Positions 10,945-21,203 of a DNA stretch of 64,000 nucleotides are shown piece by piece. This DNA comes from CAVSIP01 sp963728075. GTDB lineage: Bacteria > Actinomycetota > Actinomycetes > JAFAQI01 > DASSKL01. Location: positions 186,001 to 250,000 of the forward strand of contig CAVSIP010000005.1 of NCBI GenBank assembly GCA_963728075.1, given 5' to 3'. Both the position numbers and the translations under genes were made by a program. Below the pieces are notes generated by a model that saw only the letters and a program-made list of their open reading frames with translations, did not search any database and was not told where the DNA came from. Numbering within the stretch: position 1 is the stretch's first letter; each line of letters opens with the position of its first letter.

Positions 10945-11811
10945 CTAGTGCTCCGGAGCGATCGCGCCGGAGATGTAGATGGCGGTGAGCAGCGTGAAGA
11001 TGTACGCCTGCAGCGAGTCGATGAGGATCTCGAAGCCGACGAGGATCGTGGACATGAGGAACGAGACCCCGGCGAAGGCGACCCCGACGTGCGGGACCAG
11101 CCAGTAGAGGGTGCCGATGAAGAAGATCGCGAGCAGCACGTGTCCGGCGAACATGTTGGCGAACAGACGGACCATCAGCGTGAACGGCCGGATGATCACC
11201 GTCGAGATCAGCTCGATGGGCGCCAGCAGCACGAGCAGCGGGCCGGGGACGCCGGGCGGGACCGCGATGTTCTTGAAGTAGGTGAACACTCCCTGGCGCT
11301 TCATGCCGAGCCCCATGAAGATCAGCCAGGTGAACAGCGCGTAGATGCACGGGAACGCGAACTTGCTCGTGACCGGGAAGTTCGCACCCGGGATGATCTC
11401 GAAGATGTTGAGCACGAAGATCCACACGAACAGCACGACCAGGTAGGGCGTCCACTTGGCGCCCTCCGGCCCGATCACCTCGCGGCTGATCTGCTGGTCG
11501 ACGAAGTCGTAGACGCTCTCGAGGAAGTTCTGCAGCCCCCGCGGCACGAGGGCGGGACGACGCAGCCCGACGAGGAACATGCCCACGACGAAGACGAACG
11601 CGACCGTCAGCAGCAGCAGCGGCCAGCTGTACTCGATCTTGAACGCGCCCAGGTCGATGGTGAAGAACGGGCGGAAGTGGAACGACTCGAGCCCCGGCGC
11701 CGGGTAGCCCTGACCGGTCTCATGGCCGACGGTGACCCCGTGCCCGGACTCGTTCCCGGCCTGGCTGGCGAGCGCCGTCACGACCTCAGCGAGCATCGTC
11801 TCGGCCCCCAT
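10945..11811 (-). CDS. atpB: F1Fo ATP synthase a subunit
   Basis: A 288-residue a subunit, the proton half-channel protein next to the c-ring. Several membrane helices are visible, including the conserved helix with the essential Arg (LVMVRLFANMFAGHVLLAI, within residues 200-225) and the C-terminal helix LIDSLQAYIFTLLTAIYISG. Two starts are possible: ATG 11811, which overlaps the upstream gene by 26 bases, or ATG 11796, which reduces the overlap. The first has GAGGAA upstream but at long spacing. Confidence 0.92.
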   Translation of the reverse strand: MGAETMLAEVVTALASQAGNESGHGVTVGHETGQGYPAPGLESFHFRPFFTIDLGAFKIEYSWPLLLLTVAFVFVVGMFLVGLRRPALVPRGLQNFLESVYDFVDQQISREVIGPEGAKWTPYLVVLFVWIFVLNIFEIIPGANFPVTSKFAFPCIYALFTWLIFMGLGMKRQGVFTYFKNIAVPPGVPGPLLVLLAPIELISTVIIRPFTLMVRLFANMFAGHVLLAIFFIGTLYWLVPHVGVAFAGVSFLMSTILVGFEILIDSLQAYIFTLLTAIYISGAIAPEH

Positions 11812-12061
11812 CCGTCGTCATGGCGTTCCTCGTCGTGGGAGTCGTCGGGTCGCCGCTGGTGCGGACGATCACCAGGTAGATGGACAGCACCGCCCCGAGG
11901 ACGATGCCGGCGGGCAGGAGCGCCGGACCGATGCCGAGCAGGGAGTCGGCGAGGTAGCCGAGCGCCCCCCACAGCAGCGGGCCGGCGATCAGCCGCGCCG
12001 CGAGAGCGGAGCCGTCGTCGAACCGCGCCCCACGGCCGGTGCCGGGCACGTCGGTGGTCAC
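11786..12061 (-). CDS. AtpZ-like small membrane protein of the ATP synthase operon
   Basis: A 91-residue protein with two membrane helices (LIAGPLLWGALGYLADSLLG and LLPAGIVLGAVLSIYLVIV), separated by a short loop and ended by a polar tail. This matches the AtpZ family found at the head of many ATP synthase operons, where it is linked to assembly or magnesium supply. It begins with GTG at 12061 inside the stop region of atpI (four-base GTGA overlap) and overlaps atpB, so the three genes are tightly coupled. Confidence 0.78.
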   Translation of the reverse strand: MTTDVPGTGRGARFDDGSALAARLIAGPLLWGALGYLADSLLGIGPALLPAGIVLGAVLSIYLVIVRTSGDPTTPTTRNAMTTDGGRDDAR

Positions 12062-12480
12062 GCCGTGACCTCCGGCTCCACGTAGAGCTGGCGCGAGGTC
12101 ATGAACAGCCGGACGTCGACCAGCAGCCAGACGAGGGTCGCCCCGATGACCGACCAGCCGAACGCGACCGGGTGCAGCGACGAGACGTGCCGGATCACCG
12201 CGAGCAGCGCGAGCACCGCCGGGATCTTGATCATGTAGGTCGTGATCGCCGTCTGGAACATCGCCTGCGGGGACACCCGGCCCGCGGCGGCCACCGCGAC
12301 CAGCGAGACGGAGAAGAACACCGCCACCAGCAGCACGCCGACGGCGCCTCCGAGGGCAGCGTCGGCCCCGGACACGGCGGCACCGAGCCCGCTGGCGAGG
12401 GCCAGCAGCACAACGCTGACCGCGACACCGGTCCTCAGCACGCGCATGTCCTGCGCGCGTACGCTCGCGGAGGGTTGCAC
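12058..12480 (-). CDS. atpI: ATP synthase protein I
   Basis: A roughly 140-residue protein with four membrane helices (VAVSVVLLALASGLGAAVSG, LGGAVGVLLVAVFFSVSLVA, ITTYMIKIPAVLALLAVI and SVIGATLVWLLVDVRLFMTS), as in AtpI proteins that precede atpB and aid c-ring assembly. The GTG at 12480 is preferred because AGGAG lies about ten bases upstream; ATG 12447 is an alternative with a poor ribosome site. It is the first gene of the atp operon; the 122 bases before it should hold the operon promoter. Confidence 0.8.
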   Translation of the reverse strand: MQPSASVRAQDMRVLRTGVAVSVVLLALASGLGAAVSGADAALGGAVGVLLVAVFFSVSLVAVAAAGRVSPQAMFQTAITTYMIKIPAVLALLAVIRHVSSLHPVAFGWSVIGATLVWLLVDVRLFMTSRQLYVEPEVTA

Positions 12481-12559
12481 GGACCTACGGCTCCTGTCGT
12501 GGGTGCTGTGCCGCACGGCGGCAGGCGTCGCTGTGGACGGGCCCTGTGGGGCGCTGTCG

Positions 12560-12598
12560 CGGGGAAACCTAACACGCGTGCAACGCGCGGTTTCCCGC
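12560..12598 (-). terminator. inverted repeat between wecA-like gene and atpI
   Basis: Perfect 8-bp arms GGGAAACC (12562-12569) and GGTTTCCC (12589-12596) enclose a GC-rich centre containing ACACGCGT. It begins about seven bases past the wecA-like stop in the direction of transcription and upstream of atpI. It may end wecA transcription, or be an operator for the atp operon. No T-run follows. Confidence 0.4.
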
Positions 12599-12602
12599 GG
12601 GG

Positions 12603-13709
12603 TCAGGGGCTGTGACGCCCCGCCCGCAGCAGCCGCGGAAGGCGGCTGGCGACCACCAGGACCACACCCGCGCCGGCCGCGACGGCGAGCACCACCAGCG
12701 GCCCGCCGGTGAGCGAGAGCGCGACCGCGGTGCCGGCCAGCAGCGCCGTCCAGAAGTACATGATCAGGACCGCGCGACGCTGGCTGTGCCCGATCTCGAG
12801 CAGCCGGTGGTGCAGGTGGGCCTTGTCCGGCGAGAACGGCGAGCGGCCGGCCCGGGTCCGCCGGACGACCGCGAGCAGCAGGTCCACGATCGGGACGGCC
12901 AGCACCGCCACCGGCAGGATCAGCGGGAGCAGGGCGGGCACGAGGTCCAGGCCGCGGACGGCGTTCGCGTCGAGCTGACCCGTGAGGCTCACGGTCGCCG
13001 CGGCGAGCATCACCCCCAGCAGCATCGCGCCGGAGTCGCCCATGAACACCCTGGCCGGGTTGAAGTTGTGCGGCAGGAAGCCCGCACACGCCCCGGCGAG
13101 GACGGCGGTGATCAGCGTCGGTGGCATCGCGCGGTCCAGATGGTGCACGACCGACAGCTGGTAGGAGTAGGTGAAGAACGCGAGCGCAGCGATCCCGGTC
13201 ACCCCGGCAGCCAGCCCGTCGAGCCCGTCGATGAAGTTCACCGCGTTGATCGTGAGCACGACCAGCAGCACCGTCAGCGGCACGCCGGTCTCCGGCGTGA
13301 GCACGAGGACGCCGTACCGCGGGACCGGCAGGTAGAGCAGCTGCAGACCCTGCAGGACCATCACGCCCGCGGCCAGGATCTGTCCGGCGAGCTTCGTGAG
13401 GGCGTCGAGGTCCCACTTGTCGTCGATCGCGCCCAGCAGGACCAGCAGCCCCCCGCCGAGCAGGACACCGCGCGCCTCGGACGTGGAGAACACGCGCTGC
13501 AGGGTGGGCAGCCGGCTGGCGACGAGCAGCCCGGCCGCCACGCCGGCGTACATGGCGAGTCCGCCGAGCCGCGGCGTCGGGATGACGTGGACGTCGCGCT
13601 CGCGCACGCTGGTGTAGGCGCCCGCCACGACCGCGAACCGGCGCGCGATCGGGGTGAGCAGGTAGGCCACGGCGGCGACGACGACGGCCGTGAGGGCGTA
13701 CTCCCGCAC
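12603..13709 (-). CDS. wecA: undecaprenyl-phosphate GlcNAc-1-phosphate transferase (MraY/WecA family)
   Basis: A 368-residue polytopic membrane enzyme with about ten helices. It should transfer a sugar-1-phosphate (probably GlcNAc) from UDP-sugar to undecaprenyl phosphate and so start cell-wall glycan synthesis such as the arabinogalactan linker or teichoic-type polymers. Family motifs are present: the magnesium-binding DD in LGAIDDKWDL, the NFIDGLDGLAAG loop, VFMGDSGAMLLG, and the C-terminal HLHHRLLEIG. MraY itself usually lies in the division cluster, so the WecA/TagO role is more likely. It starts with GTG eight bases after the glyA stop. Confidence 0.87.
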   Translation of the reverse strand: MREYALTAVVVAAVAYLLTPIARRFAVVAGAYTSVRERDVHVIPTPRLGGLAMYAGVAAGLLVASRLPTLQRVFSTSEARGVLLGGGLLVLLGAIDDKWDLDALTKLAGQILAAGVMVLQGLQLLYLPVPRYGVLVLTPETGVPLTVLLVVLTINAVNFIDGLDGLAAGVTGIAALAFFTYSYQLSVVHHLDRAMPPTLITAVLAGACAGFLPHNFNPARVFMGDSGAMLLGVMLAAATVSLTGQLDANAVRGLDLVPALLPLILPVAVLAVPIVDLLLAVVRRTRAGRSPFSPDKAHLHHRLLEIGHSQRRAVLIMYFWTALLAGTAVALSLTGGPLVVLAVAAGAGVVLVVASRLPRLLRAGRHSP

Positions 13710-13717
13710 GGGCGGCC

Positions 13718-14983
13718 CTACGGCCTCGGGTACGCGGGGTGCTCGGCGACGAGGGCGGCCACGCCGCGGCGGACCTCAACTGCCGCGCTGCCGTCCTCGT
13801 CGCGGACGGCCCGCGCCAGCAACGAGGCGACCTCCTTCATGTCGCCCTCCGTCATCCCCTGCGTCGTCACCGACGGGGTGCCGACCCGGATGCCACTCGC
13901 GACCATCGGTGGCTGCGGGTCGTACGGGATGGCGTTCTTGTTCAACGTGATGTCGGCCCGCTGGCACCGTGCCTCGGCGTCCTTGCCGGTCACCCCGGCG
14001 TCGCGGAGGTCCAGCAGCGCCAGGTGGGTGTCCGTACCACCCGAGACCGGACGCAGCCCCTCCGCCGCGAGCGCCTCGGCGAGCGCGCGCGAGTTGGCGA
14101 CGACCGCAGCGGCGTACGCGCGGAAGCCCGGCTGCTGAGCCTCGCGAAGGGCGACGGCCTTCGCGGCGACCGCATGCATGAGCGGGCCGCCCTGGCTGAA
14201 CGGGAAGACCGCCTTGTCGATGCGCTGGGCGAGCTCGGCGCGGCAGACGATCATGCCGCCACGCGGGCCGCGCAGCACCTTGTGGGTGGTGAAGGTCACG
14301 ACGTCGGCGTACGGCACCGGGCTCGGGATCGCGCCGCCCGCAACCAGGCCGATGAAGTGGGCCGCGTCGACCACCAGCCAGGCACCGACCTCGTCGGCGA
14401 TCTCGCGGAAGGCCGCGAAGTCGATCAGCCGCGGGTACGCCGTCGCACCGCAGATGATCATCTTCGGCTGGCGCTCGCGGGCGAGCGCCCGCACCTGGTC
14501 GTAGTCGATCAGCTCGGTGTCCTGGCGCACGCCGTAGGCCACGACGTCGAACCACTTGCCGGAGAAGTTGACCGGGCTGCCGTGGGTGAGATGGCCGCCG
14601 TGCGGCAGGCTCATCGCCAGGACGGTGTCCCCCGGCGCGAGGAGCGCGGCGTACACCGCGAAGTTGGCGCTGGCACCGCTGTGCGGCTGCAGGTTGGCGT
14701 GCTCGCAGCCGAACAGCTCCTTGGCGCGCGCGATGCCGAGCTCCTCCGCCCGGTCGACCACCTCGCACCCGCCGTAGTAGCGCCGGCCCGGGTAGCCCTC
14801 GGCGTACTTGTTCGACAGCGTCGAGCCCAGGGCGGCGAGCACGGCCGGCGAGGTGAGGTTCTCGCTGGCGATGAGCTGCAGGCCGCCCCGCAGGCGGGCC
14901 AGCTCGTCGAGAACGACCGCAGCGATCTCCGGGTCCGTCTGCTCCAGCTCACCGAAGTCGGGGCCCCAGAAGACGTCGGTCAT
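13718..14983 (-). CDS. glyA: serine hydroxymethyltransferase
   Basis: A 421-residue PLP enzyme that interconverts serine and glycine with tetrahydrofolate, the main source of one-carbon units. Motifs include LIASENLTSPAVLAALGS, NKYAEGYPGRRYYGGCE, LQPHSGASANFAVY, and the PLP lysine K235 in TTHKVLRGPRGG. The usual VDMAH is VVDAAHFIGL here, a mild change at the PLP-ring contact. Length is normal. The ATG at 14983 follows about 200 bases without a gene. It probably shares an operon with the downstream wecA-like gene (eight-base gap). Confidence 0.93.
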   Translation of the reverse strand: MTDVFWGPDFGELEQTDPEIAAVVLDELARLRGGLQLIASENLTSPAVLAALGSTLSNKYAEGYPGRRYYGGCEVVDRAEELGIARAKELFGCEHANLQPHSGASANFAVYAALLAPGDTVLAMSLPHGGHLTHGSPVNFSGKWFDVVAYGVRQDTELIDYDQVRALARERQPKMIICGATAYPRLIDFAAFREIADEVGAWLVVDAAHFIGLVAGGAIPSPVPYADVVTFTTHKVLRGPRGGMIVCRAELAQRIDKAVFPFSQGGPLMHAVAAKAVALREAQQPGFRAYAAAVVANSRALAEALAAEGLRPVSGGTDTHLALLDLRDAGVTGKDAEARCQRADITLNKNAIPYDPQPPMVASGIRVGTPSVTTQGMTEGDMKEVASLLARAVRDEDGSAAVEVRRGVAALVAEHPAYPRP

Positions 14984-15065
14984 GGCGTCACTCTAGGCGC
15001 GTCCGACCGCGTTGCCGAGCCGGGAGCCGCGCGCGGTCGCGACGGCAGCAGCGCGGCCGACCGGG

Positions 15066-15124
15066 GGCGTTGGCGCGAGATCTGGCTCGCGTACGGCGTG
15101 TCGCCCAGCGGTGGCGCCAACGCC
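15066..15124 (-). repeat. inverted repeat in the glyA / Sua5-type intergenic region
   Basis: Perfect 11-bp arms GGCGTTGGCGC (15066-15076) and GCGCCAACGCC (15114-15124), with a 37-base loop that contains a smaller GCGAG/CTCGC pair. It lies in the 205-base gap after the Sua5-type stop and before glyA, where I see no gene. It may end transcription of the prfA-prmC-Sua5 unit or be part of the glyA leader. Confidence 0.45.
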
Positions 15125-15188
15125 AGGGGCGGGGAGGGCAGGGGCGGAGCAGGCTGCGGGGCTGCGGGGACTCCGGGAGGGTGCCGTC

Positions 15189-15839
15189 CTACGACTCCGC
15201 GGGCTGGAGGTCGGGCAGCACCTCGCGCAGCCGGTCCAGCGGCAGCGCACCTTGGCGCAGCACCTGGCCGCGCACTCCGGTGAGGTCGACGATCGTCGAG
15301 GGCACTGCCTCGGAGCACGGTCCGGCGTCGAGGTAGATCTCCACCGCGTCGCCGAGCTGCGAGCGCGCCTGCTCGGCAGTGGTCGCCGGCGGCAGGCCCG
15401 TGCGGTTGGCGCTGGAGACCGCCATGGGCCCGGTCTGGCGGAGGAGGTCCAGGGCCACGGGATGGCTGGGCATCCGGACGGCCACGGTGCCGCGCGCGTC
15501 GCCGAGGTCCCAGGCGAGGTGCGGCGTGTGGTGCAGGACGAGCGTCAGCGCGCCCGGCCAGAACGCCTCGACGAGACGACGGGCCTCGTCCGGCAGCCGG
15601 TCGGCGATCGCGTACAGGGCCTCGTGGGTCGCGACGAGCACCGGGACGGGCATGTCCCGGCCGCGGCCCTTCGCCGCTAGCAGCGCGGCGACGGCGTCCC
15701 GCTGGAAGGCATCCGCCCCGACGCCGTACACGGTGTCGGTCGGCAGCACCACCAGCCGCCCACCGCGGACGTGCGACGTGGCGACCTTGATGCCGGCGTC
15801 GCGCTCGGCGTCGTCGGAACAGTCGTAGGTCAGCGACAC
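15189..15839 (-). CDS. L-threonylcarbamoyladenylate synthase (Sua5/YrdC/TsaC family)
   Basis: A 216-residue YrdC-fold protein that makes threonylcarbamoyl-AMP from threonine, bicarbonate and ATP, the first step of t6A modification of ANN-decoding tRNAs. Clear motifs: GGRLVVLPTDTVYGVGADAF, the KGRGRDMPVPVLV loop, WPGALTLVLHHT, VAVRMPSHPVALDLL, PMAVSSANRTGLP and PSTIVDLTG. The size is that of the single-domain TsaC-like form without the Sua5 linker domain. The GTG at 15839 is supported by a strong GGAGGAGG just before it. It overlaps prmC by ten bases, a common pairing in actinomycetes. Confidence 0.9.
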   Translation of the reverse strand: MSLTYDCSDDAERDAGIKVATSHVRGGRLVVLPTDTVYGVGADAFQRDAVAALLAAKGRGRDMPVPVLVATHEALYAIADRLPDEARRLVEAFWPGALTLVLHHTPHLAWDLGDARGTVAVRMPSHPVALDLLRQTGPMAVSSANRTGLPPATTAEQARSQLGDAVEIYLDAGPCSEAVPSTIVDLTGVRGQVLRQGALPLDRLREVLPDLQPAES

Positions 15840-16675
15840 GTGTCCTCCTCCGGTTTCGCCGCCGTCACGAACCGCGGCCGGCCGGCGAGGTCGGTGTGGT
15901 CGGCGACGTCCAGCCACCCCCGTTCGCGCAGCAGCGCGGGCGCCGCCGCCCCGTGGCAGTCGGCATGCTCCACGGCCAGCAGTCCCCCGGGCCGCAGCAG
16001 CCGGCAGGCCGTCCGCTCGACCAGGCGTACGCCGTCGAGGCCGTCCGGACCGCCCCACAGTGCGGGGTCGGGGTCGTGGTCGCGGACCTCGGGGTCGAGC
16101 ACCTCCCGGTCGCCGTCCGGGATGTACGGCGGGTTGGCGACGACGAGGTCGAAGCGCCCGTCGAGGCCGGGCAGGGCATCGGCGACGTCGGCAAGGTGCG
16201 TGCGCACGCTGGTGCCGAGCGCGTTGCGCGCGAGCCAGGCGTACGCACGCGGGTCGCGCTCGACCAGCTGGACCACCGCGCTGGGATGCTCCTCGGCGAT
16301 CGCCAGGCCGATCGCCCCGCTGCCGGCGCACAGGTCGGCGACCATGGGGCGGCCCAGGTCCTCCAGCGCCTGCAGGCACCACTCGACGACGACCTCGGTC
16401 TCGGGGCGGGGCACGAACACACCCGGCCCGACGGCGAGCTCGAGCCGGCGGAAGCCCACCGTCCCGGTCAGGTGCTGCAGCGGCACCCGGGCGGCCCGCC
16501 GCTCCACCAGCTCGTCGAAGCGGCGGCGCTGCTGCGGGTTCCACGCGTCGACCAGCGGCAGGCGGCCGCGGTCGACCCGCAGCACGTGGGCGGCGAGCTC
16601 CTCGGCGTCGTGCCGGGGCGACGGAACGCCCGCGGCGGCAAGCCGCTCGGCGGCGGCGCGGACCTCAGCCGGCAT
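15830..16675 (-). CDS. prmC: release factor glutamine N5-methyltransferase
   Basis: A 281-residue SAM-dependent enzyme that methylates the Gln of the GGQ motif in release factors. The N-terminal helical domain contains LAAAGVPSPRHDAEELAAH. The methyltransferase part has FVPRPETE (87-94), SAM loop DLCAGSGAIGLAIA (from 114) and the catalytic NPPY (181-184). It directly follows its substrate gene prfA with an 11-base overlap, the usual order. Length is normal. Confidence 0.92.
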   Translation of the reverse strand: MPAEVRAAAERLAAAGVPSPRHDAEELAAHVLRVDRGRLPLVDAWNPQQRRRFDELVERRAARVPLQHLTGTVGFRRLELAVGPGVFVPRPETEVVVEWCLQALEDLGRPMVADLCAGSGAIGLAIAEEHPSAVVQLVERDPRAYAWLARNALGTSVRTHLADVADALPGLDGRFDLVVANPPYIPDGDREVLDPEVRDHDPDPALWGGPDGLDGVRLVERTACRLLRPGGLLAVEHADCHGAAAPALLRERGWLDVADHTDLAGRPRFVTAAKPEEDTCR

Positions 16676-17711
16676 CGCGCAGGTTCTCCTCCGCCTCCGC
16701 GTCGGCGAGCGCCTGGATCACCGCGTCCAGGTCCCCGTCGAGGACCTGGTCGAGGTTGTAGGCCTTGTAGCCGACCCGGTGGTCGCTGATCCGGTTCTCC
16801 GGGAAGTTGTACGTCCGCACCCGCTCCGACCGGTCCACGGTACGGACCTGGCTGCGCCGCTCGGCCGCGGCCGCGGCGTGCGCCTCCTCCTGGGCGGCCG
16901 CCAGCAGCCGTGACCGCAGGATGCGCAGTGCCTGCTCCTTGTTCTGCAGCTGGCTCTTCTCGTTCTGGCAGGAGACCACGATGCCGGTGGGCAGGTGGGT
17001 GATCCGTACGGCGGAGTCGGTGGTGTTGACGCTCTGGCCGCCGGGGCCGCTGGACCGGTAGACGTCGATGCGCAGGTCGTTCGGCTCGATGGTGACGTCG
17101 ACGTCCTCGGCCTCGGGCAGGACGAGCACCCCGGCGGCACTGGTGTGGATCCGCCCCTGGGACTCGGTCACCGGCACCCGCTGCACGCGGTGGACGCCAC
17201 CCTCGTACTTCAGCCGGCTCCACGCCCCGCCCTCGCGGGCCCGGACGGCGATGGTGATGTCCTTGTAGCCGCCCAGGTCGGACTCGACCGAGTCGAGCAC
17301 CTCCGTGCGCCAGCCCTGACGCTCGGCAAACCGCAGGTACATCCGCGCCAGGTCGCCGGCGAACAGGGCCGACTCCTCACCGCCCTCCCCCGCCTTCACC
17401 TCGAGGATGACGTCCTTGTCGTCGTTGGGGTCCTTCGGGAGCAGCAGCCGGCGCAGGTGCTCCTGCAGCTCCTCACCACGCGCTTCCAGCCGGGTGGCCT
17501 CCTCCCGGAAGGAGTCGTCCTCCTGCGCCAGCTCGCGCGCGGCGGCGAGATCGCCCTGCACCGCGTGCAGCTCGCGAATGGCCTCGACGACAGGGCCCAG
17601 CTCGGAGTAGCGGCGGCCCAGGGTGCGCGCCCGCCCGGGGTCGGCGTGGACGTCAGGGTCGGCAAGTGCCCGCTCGAGCTCGGCGTGCTCGGCGAGCAGG
17701 TCCTCGTACAC
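16665..17711 (-). CDS. prfA: peptide chain release factor 1
   Basis: A 348-residue class I release factor for UAA and UAG. The codon-recognition tripeptide is PVT (180-182, in RVPVTESQGRIHTSAAG), the RF1-type P-x-T, not the SPF of RF2. The GGQ catalytic motif is at 224-226 within SSGPGGQSVNTTDSAVRITH. The GTG at 17711 has AGGAG five bases upstream; a longer frame to 17759 adds only an unstructured Pro/Arg stretch. It lies after rpmE and its hairpin and before prmC. Confidence 0.93.
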   Translation of the reverse strand: MYEDLLAEHAELERALADPDVHADPGRARTLGRRYSELGPVVEAIRELHAVQGDLAAARELAQEDDSFREEATRLEARGEELQEHLRRLLLPKDPNDDKDVILEVKAGEGGEESALFAGDLARMYLRFAERQGWRTEVLDSVESDLGGYKDITIAVRAREGGAWSRLKYEGGVHRVQRVPVTESQGRIHTSAAGVLVLPEAEDVDVTIEPNDLRIDVYRSSGPGGQSVNTTDSAVRITHLPTGIVVSCQNEKSQLQNKEQALRILRSRLLAAAQEEAHAAAAAERRSQVRTVDRSERVRTYNFPENRISDHRVGYKAYNLDQVLDGDLDAVIQALADAEAEENLRDAG

Positions 17712-17763
17712 GGTGTCTCCTGGCGGGTGCCCTGCGCGAGGGCGAGGGGAGCCGGACATGACA

Positions 17764-17802
17764 GCGGCGCCGGTGCGGGCTGGAGCCCGGCACCGACGCC
17801 GC
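17764..17802 (-). terminator. hairpin after rpmE
   Basis: Long imperfect inverted repeat: left arm 17764-17781, right arm 17784-17802, with one bulge. It begins seven bases after the rpmE stop codon in the direction of transcription and ends about 50 bases before the prfA start. No T-run is present. It probably ends or reduces transcription from rpmE into prfA. Confidence 0.55.
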
Positions 17803-17809
17803 TAGCCGG

Positions 17810-18028
17810 CTAACGGCCGGCGTTGCCCTTGCCGTAACGCTTCTCGAACTTGTCGACGCGGCCGCCGACGTCCATGATCTTCTGCTTGCCCGTGTAGAAC
17901 GGGTGGCAGGCGCTGCAGACCTCGGCGTGGATGACGCCGTTCTCAGCGGTGCTGCGCGTGGTGAAGGAGTTGCCGCAGGAGCAGACGACCTGCGTCTCCT
18001 TGTAGTCCGGGTGGATGTCGGCCTTCAC
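17810..18028 (-). CDS. rpmE: 50S ribosomal protein L31, zinc-binding type
   Basis: A 72-residue L31 of the C+ form: Cys residues at 16 and 18 (VVCSCGNSF) and a C-x-x-C pair at 37-40 (EVCSACHPF) can bind zinc. It starts KADIHPDYKETQ and ends KFEKRYGK, as expected. Because this form needs zinc, many actinomycetes swap it for a zinc-free paralogue when zinc is scarce; no such paralogue is in the window. GTG start at 18028 with AAAGGA six bases before it. Confidence 0.94.
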   Translation of the reverse strand: MKADIHPDYKETQVVCSCGNSFTTRSTAENGVIHAEVCSACHPFYTGKQKIMDVGGRVDKFEKRYGKGNAGR

Positions 18029-18113
18029 GTGATGTCCTTTCGTCTGACGGTCGCCGGGTCGCCGATCGGCGGGAACCGGTACCGCGTCCAGTGTCGCACG
18101 CGTACGCGCGAGG

Positions 18114-19856
<1,743 letters not shown>

Positions 19857-20151
19857 GTCGGGTCCTTCCCTGACGACGCGCCCGCTGGGTCTGGTGCTCG
19901 TGCGGGCCGGGAGAGCGCCGACGGCTTCCCGCCGGGTCTGAACCTGCCGCGGCAGCGGCAGGCAGCTTGGTTGGGGCACAGTTCCGGGACGGCGGTCGCC
20001 GTCGAACCACGGTGCGAGGGCACGTTGCCTTCGGCGGGGTCGTGTTGGCACAAGAGAGCCGACGCGGAACCCGGTCGGAGGACCCGGCGCCGACAACGTC
20101 GGCTGCACGGTCACGCGCACGCGAACCGAGGGGAACGCGGTGCTGGTCACC
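19857..20151 (-). promoter_or_regulatory. long untranslated leader of rho, with possible upstream ORF
   Basis: About 290 bases separate the predicted rho promoter from its TTG start and no convincing gene is seen there. A minus-strand frame from about 20053 (TTG) or an inner GTG ends at 19853-19855 in a TTGA overlap with the rho start, so translation of a leader peptide could couple to rho. Rho genes in other bacteria are autoregulated by termination in their leaders; that role here is inference. Confidence 0.4.
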
Positions 20152-20180
20152 AGCGTAACGGTCGTATGAGCAGTGGGCAA
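20152..20180 (-). promoter_or_regulatory. putative rho promoter
   Basis: On the minus strand, TTGCCC (20180-20175) and TACGCT (20157-20152) are separated by exactly 17 bases. This fits a housekeeping sigma-70 promoter. It lies in the gap between thrB and rho and points at rho. Confidence 0.5.
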
Positions 20181-20273
20181 CCGACACGCGTACGTTGCGT
20201 GTCCGACTGTTACCTACTCGTCACCATCTCCAGCGATGCCGCTCCACCCCGCACAACCACCGCCGGCCCGCGC

Positions 20274-21203
20274 TCATTCCCCGCCGGCGGGCCCGCGCAG
20301 CGCACGTGCGCCGCGGGCGGAGACGGACAAGGGCAGCACCTGCCAGCCCCCCGGTGCCAGCCGGCGGACGGTGGGCATGCCGTCGCGACCGACGAGCGCC
20401 AGCACGGTCGGCCCGGCGCCGGAGAGCACCGCCGGCACGCCGTCGCCGCGCAGCCGCGCGACGAGGTCGAGGCTGTCGGGCATGGCCTCGGCGCGGTAGG
20501 ACTGGTGCAGCCGGTCCTCGGTCGCGGCCATGAGCAGCTCCGGCCGCCGACCGAAGGCCTCCACGAGCAGCGCCGCGCGCGCGGCGTTCGCCGCGGCATC
20601 CCCGTGCGGCACCTGCGCCGGCAGCAGGCCGCGCGCCGCCTTCGTGAGCGAGCGCTGCTCCGGAACCAGGGCCACCGGGCGCACCGAACGGTGCACCGGG
20701 AGCCGTACGGCCCGCGGGCCCGCGTCGTCGCTCCAGGCGATGGTGAGCCCGCCGAGCAGGCACGCCGCGACGTTGTCGGGGTGCCCCTCCACGGCCGACG
20801 CCTCCGCCAGGAGCGCGTCGTCGGGCAGCCGGCGCACGCCGTCCACCACCAGCGCCCGCGCCGCCAGCAGGCCACCGACGATGGCGGCCGCGGAGGAGCC
20901 GAGGCCCCGGCCGTGCGGGATGCGGTTGCGGCAGGCGAGCCGGACCCCGCCGGCGTGGACCCCCAAGCGGTCGAAGCCGGTCCGCATGGACCGCAGGACG
21001 AGGTGGCTGTCGTCGGTCGGCACCTCTCCGGCACCCTCGCCCTCGACGCTGACCGACCCGCCGTCCGGGTCGACGGCAGCGACGATCTCGTCGTAGAGCG
21101 TCAGTGCCAGCCCGAAGGCGTCGAACCCGGGGCCGAGGTTCGCACTCGTCGCGGGCACGCGGACGCGGACCGACCCGGTGCGCAGGCCGTTGCGTACGGG
21201 CAC
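20274..21203 (-). CDS. thrB: homoserine kinase
   Basis: A 309-residue GHMP-family kinase that phosphorylates homoserine for threonine synthesis. Motif 1 is VRVPATSANLGPGFDAFGLA; the ATP-binding GHMP motif is PHGRGLGSSAAAIVGG (96-111); the C-terminal motif is AVLSGAGPTVLAL. The start is the GTG at 21203, which shares one base with the thrC stop (TAGTG). It is the last gene of the lysA-hom-thrC-thrB unit, followed by the rho promoter region. Confidence 0.93.
   Translation of the reverse strand: MPVRNGLRTGSVRVRVPATSANLGPGFDAFGLALTLYDEIVAAVDPDGGSVSVEGEGAGEVPTDDSHLVLRSMRTGFDRLGVHAGGVRLACRNRIPHGRGLGSSAAAIVGGLLAARALVVDGVRRLPDDALLAEASAVEGHPDNVAACLLGGLTIAWSDDAGPRAVRLPVHRSVRPVALVPEQRSLTKAARGLLPAQVPHGDAAANAARAALLVEAFGRRPELLMAATEDRLHQSYRAEAMPDSLDLVARLRGDGVPAVLSGAGPTVLALVGRDGMPTVRRLAPGGWQVLPLSVSARGARALRGPAGGE

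Noticed and set aside
10843..12615. Plus-strand frame of 590 codons across atpB, atpZ and atpI
   Set aside because: Strongly biased Asp/Glu/Arg/His composition typical of an antisense shadow; the minus strand holds conserved ATP synthase genes.
14984..15188. A small gene between glyA and the Sua5-type gene (a phosphotyrosine phosphatase often lies there in relatives)
   Set aside because: No frame with a start, ribosome site or recognisable motif; only an inverted repeat is present.
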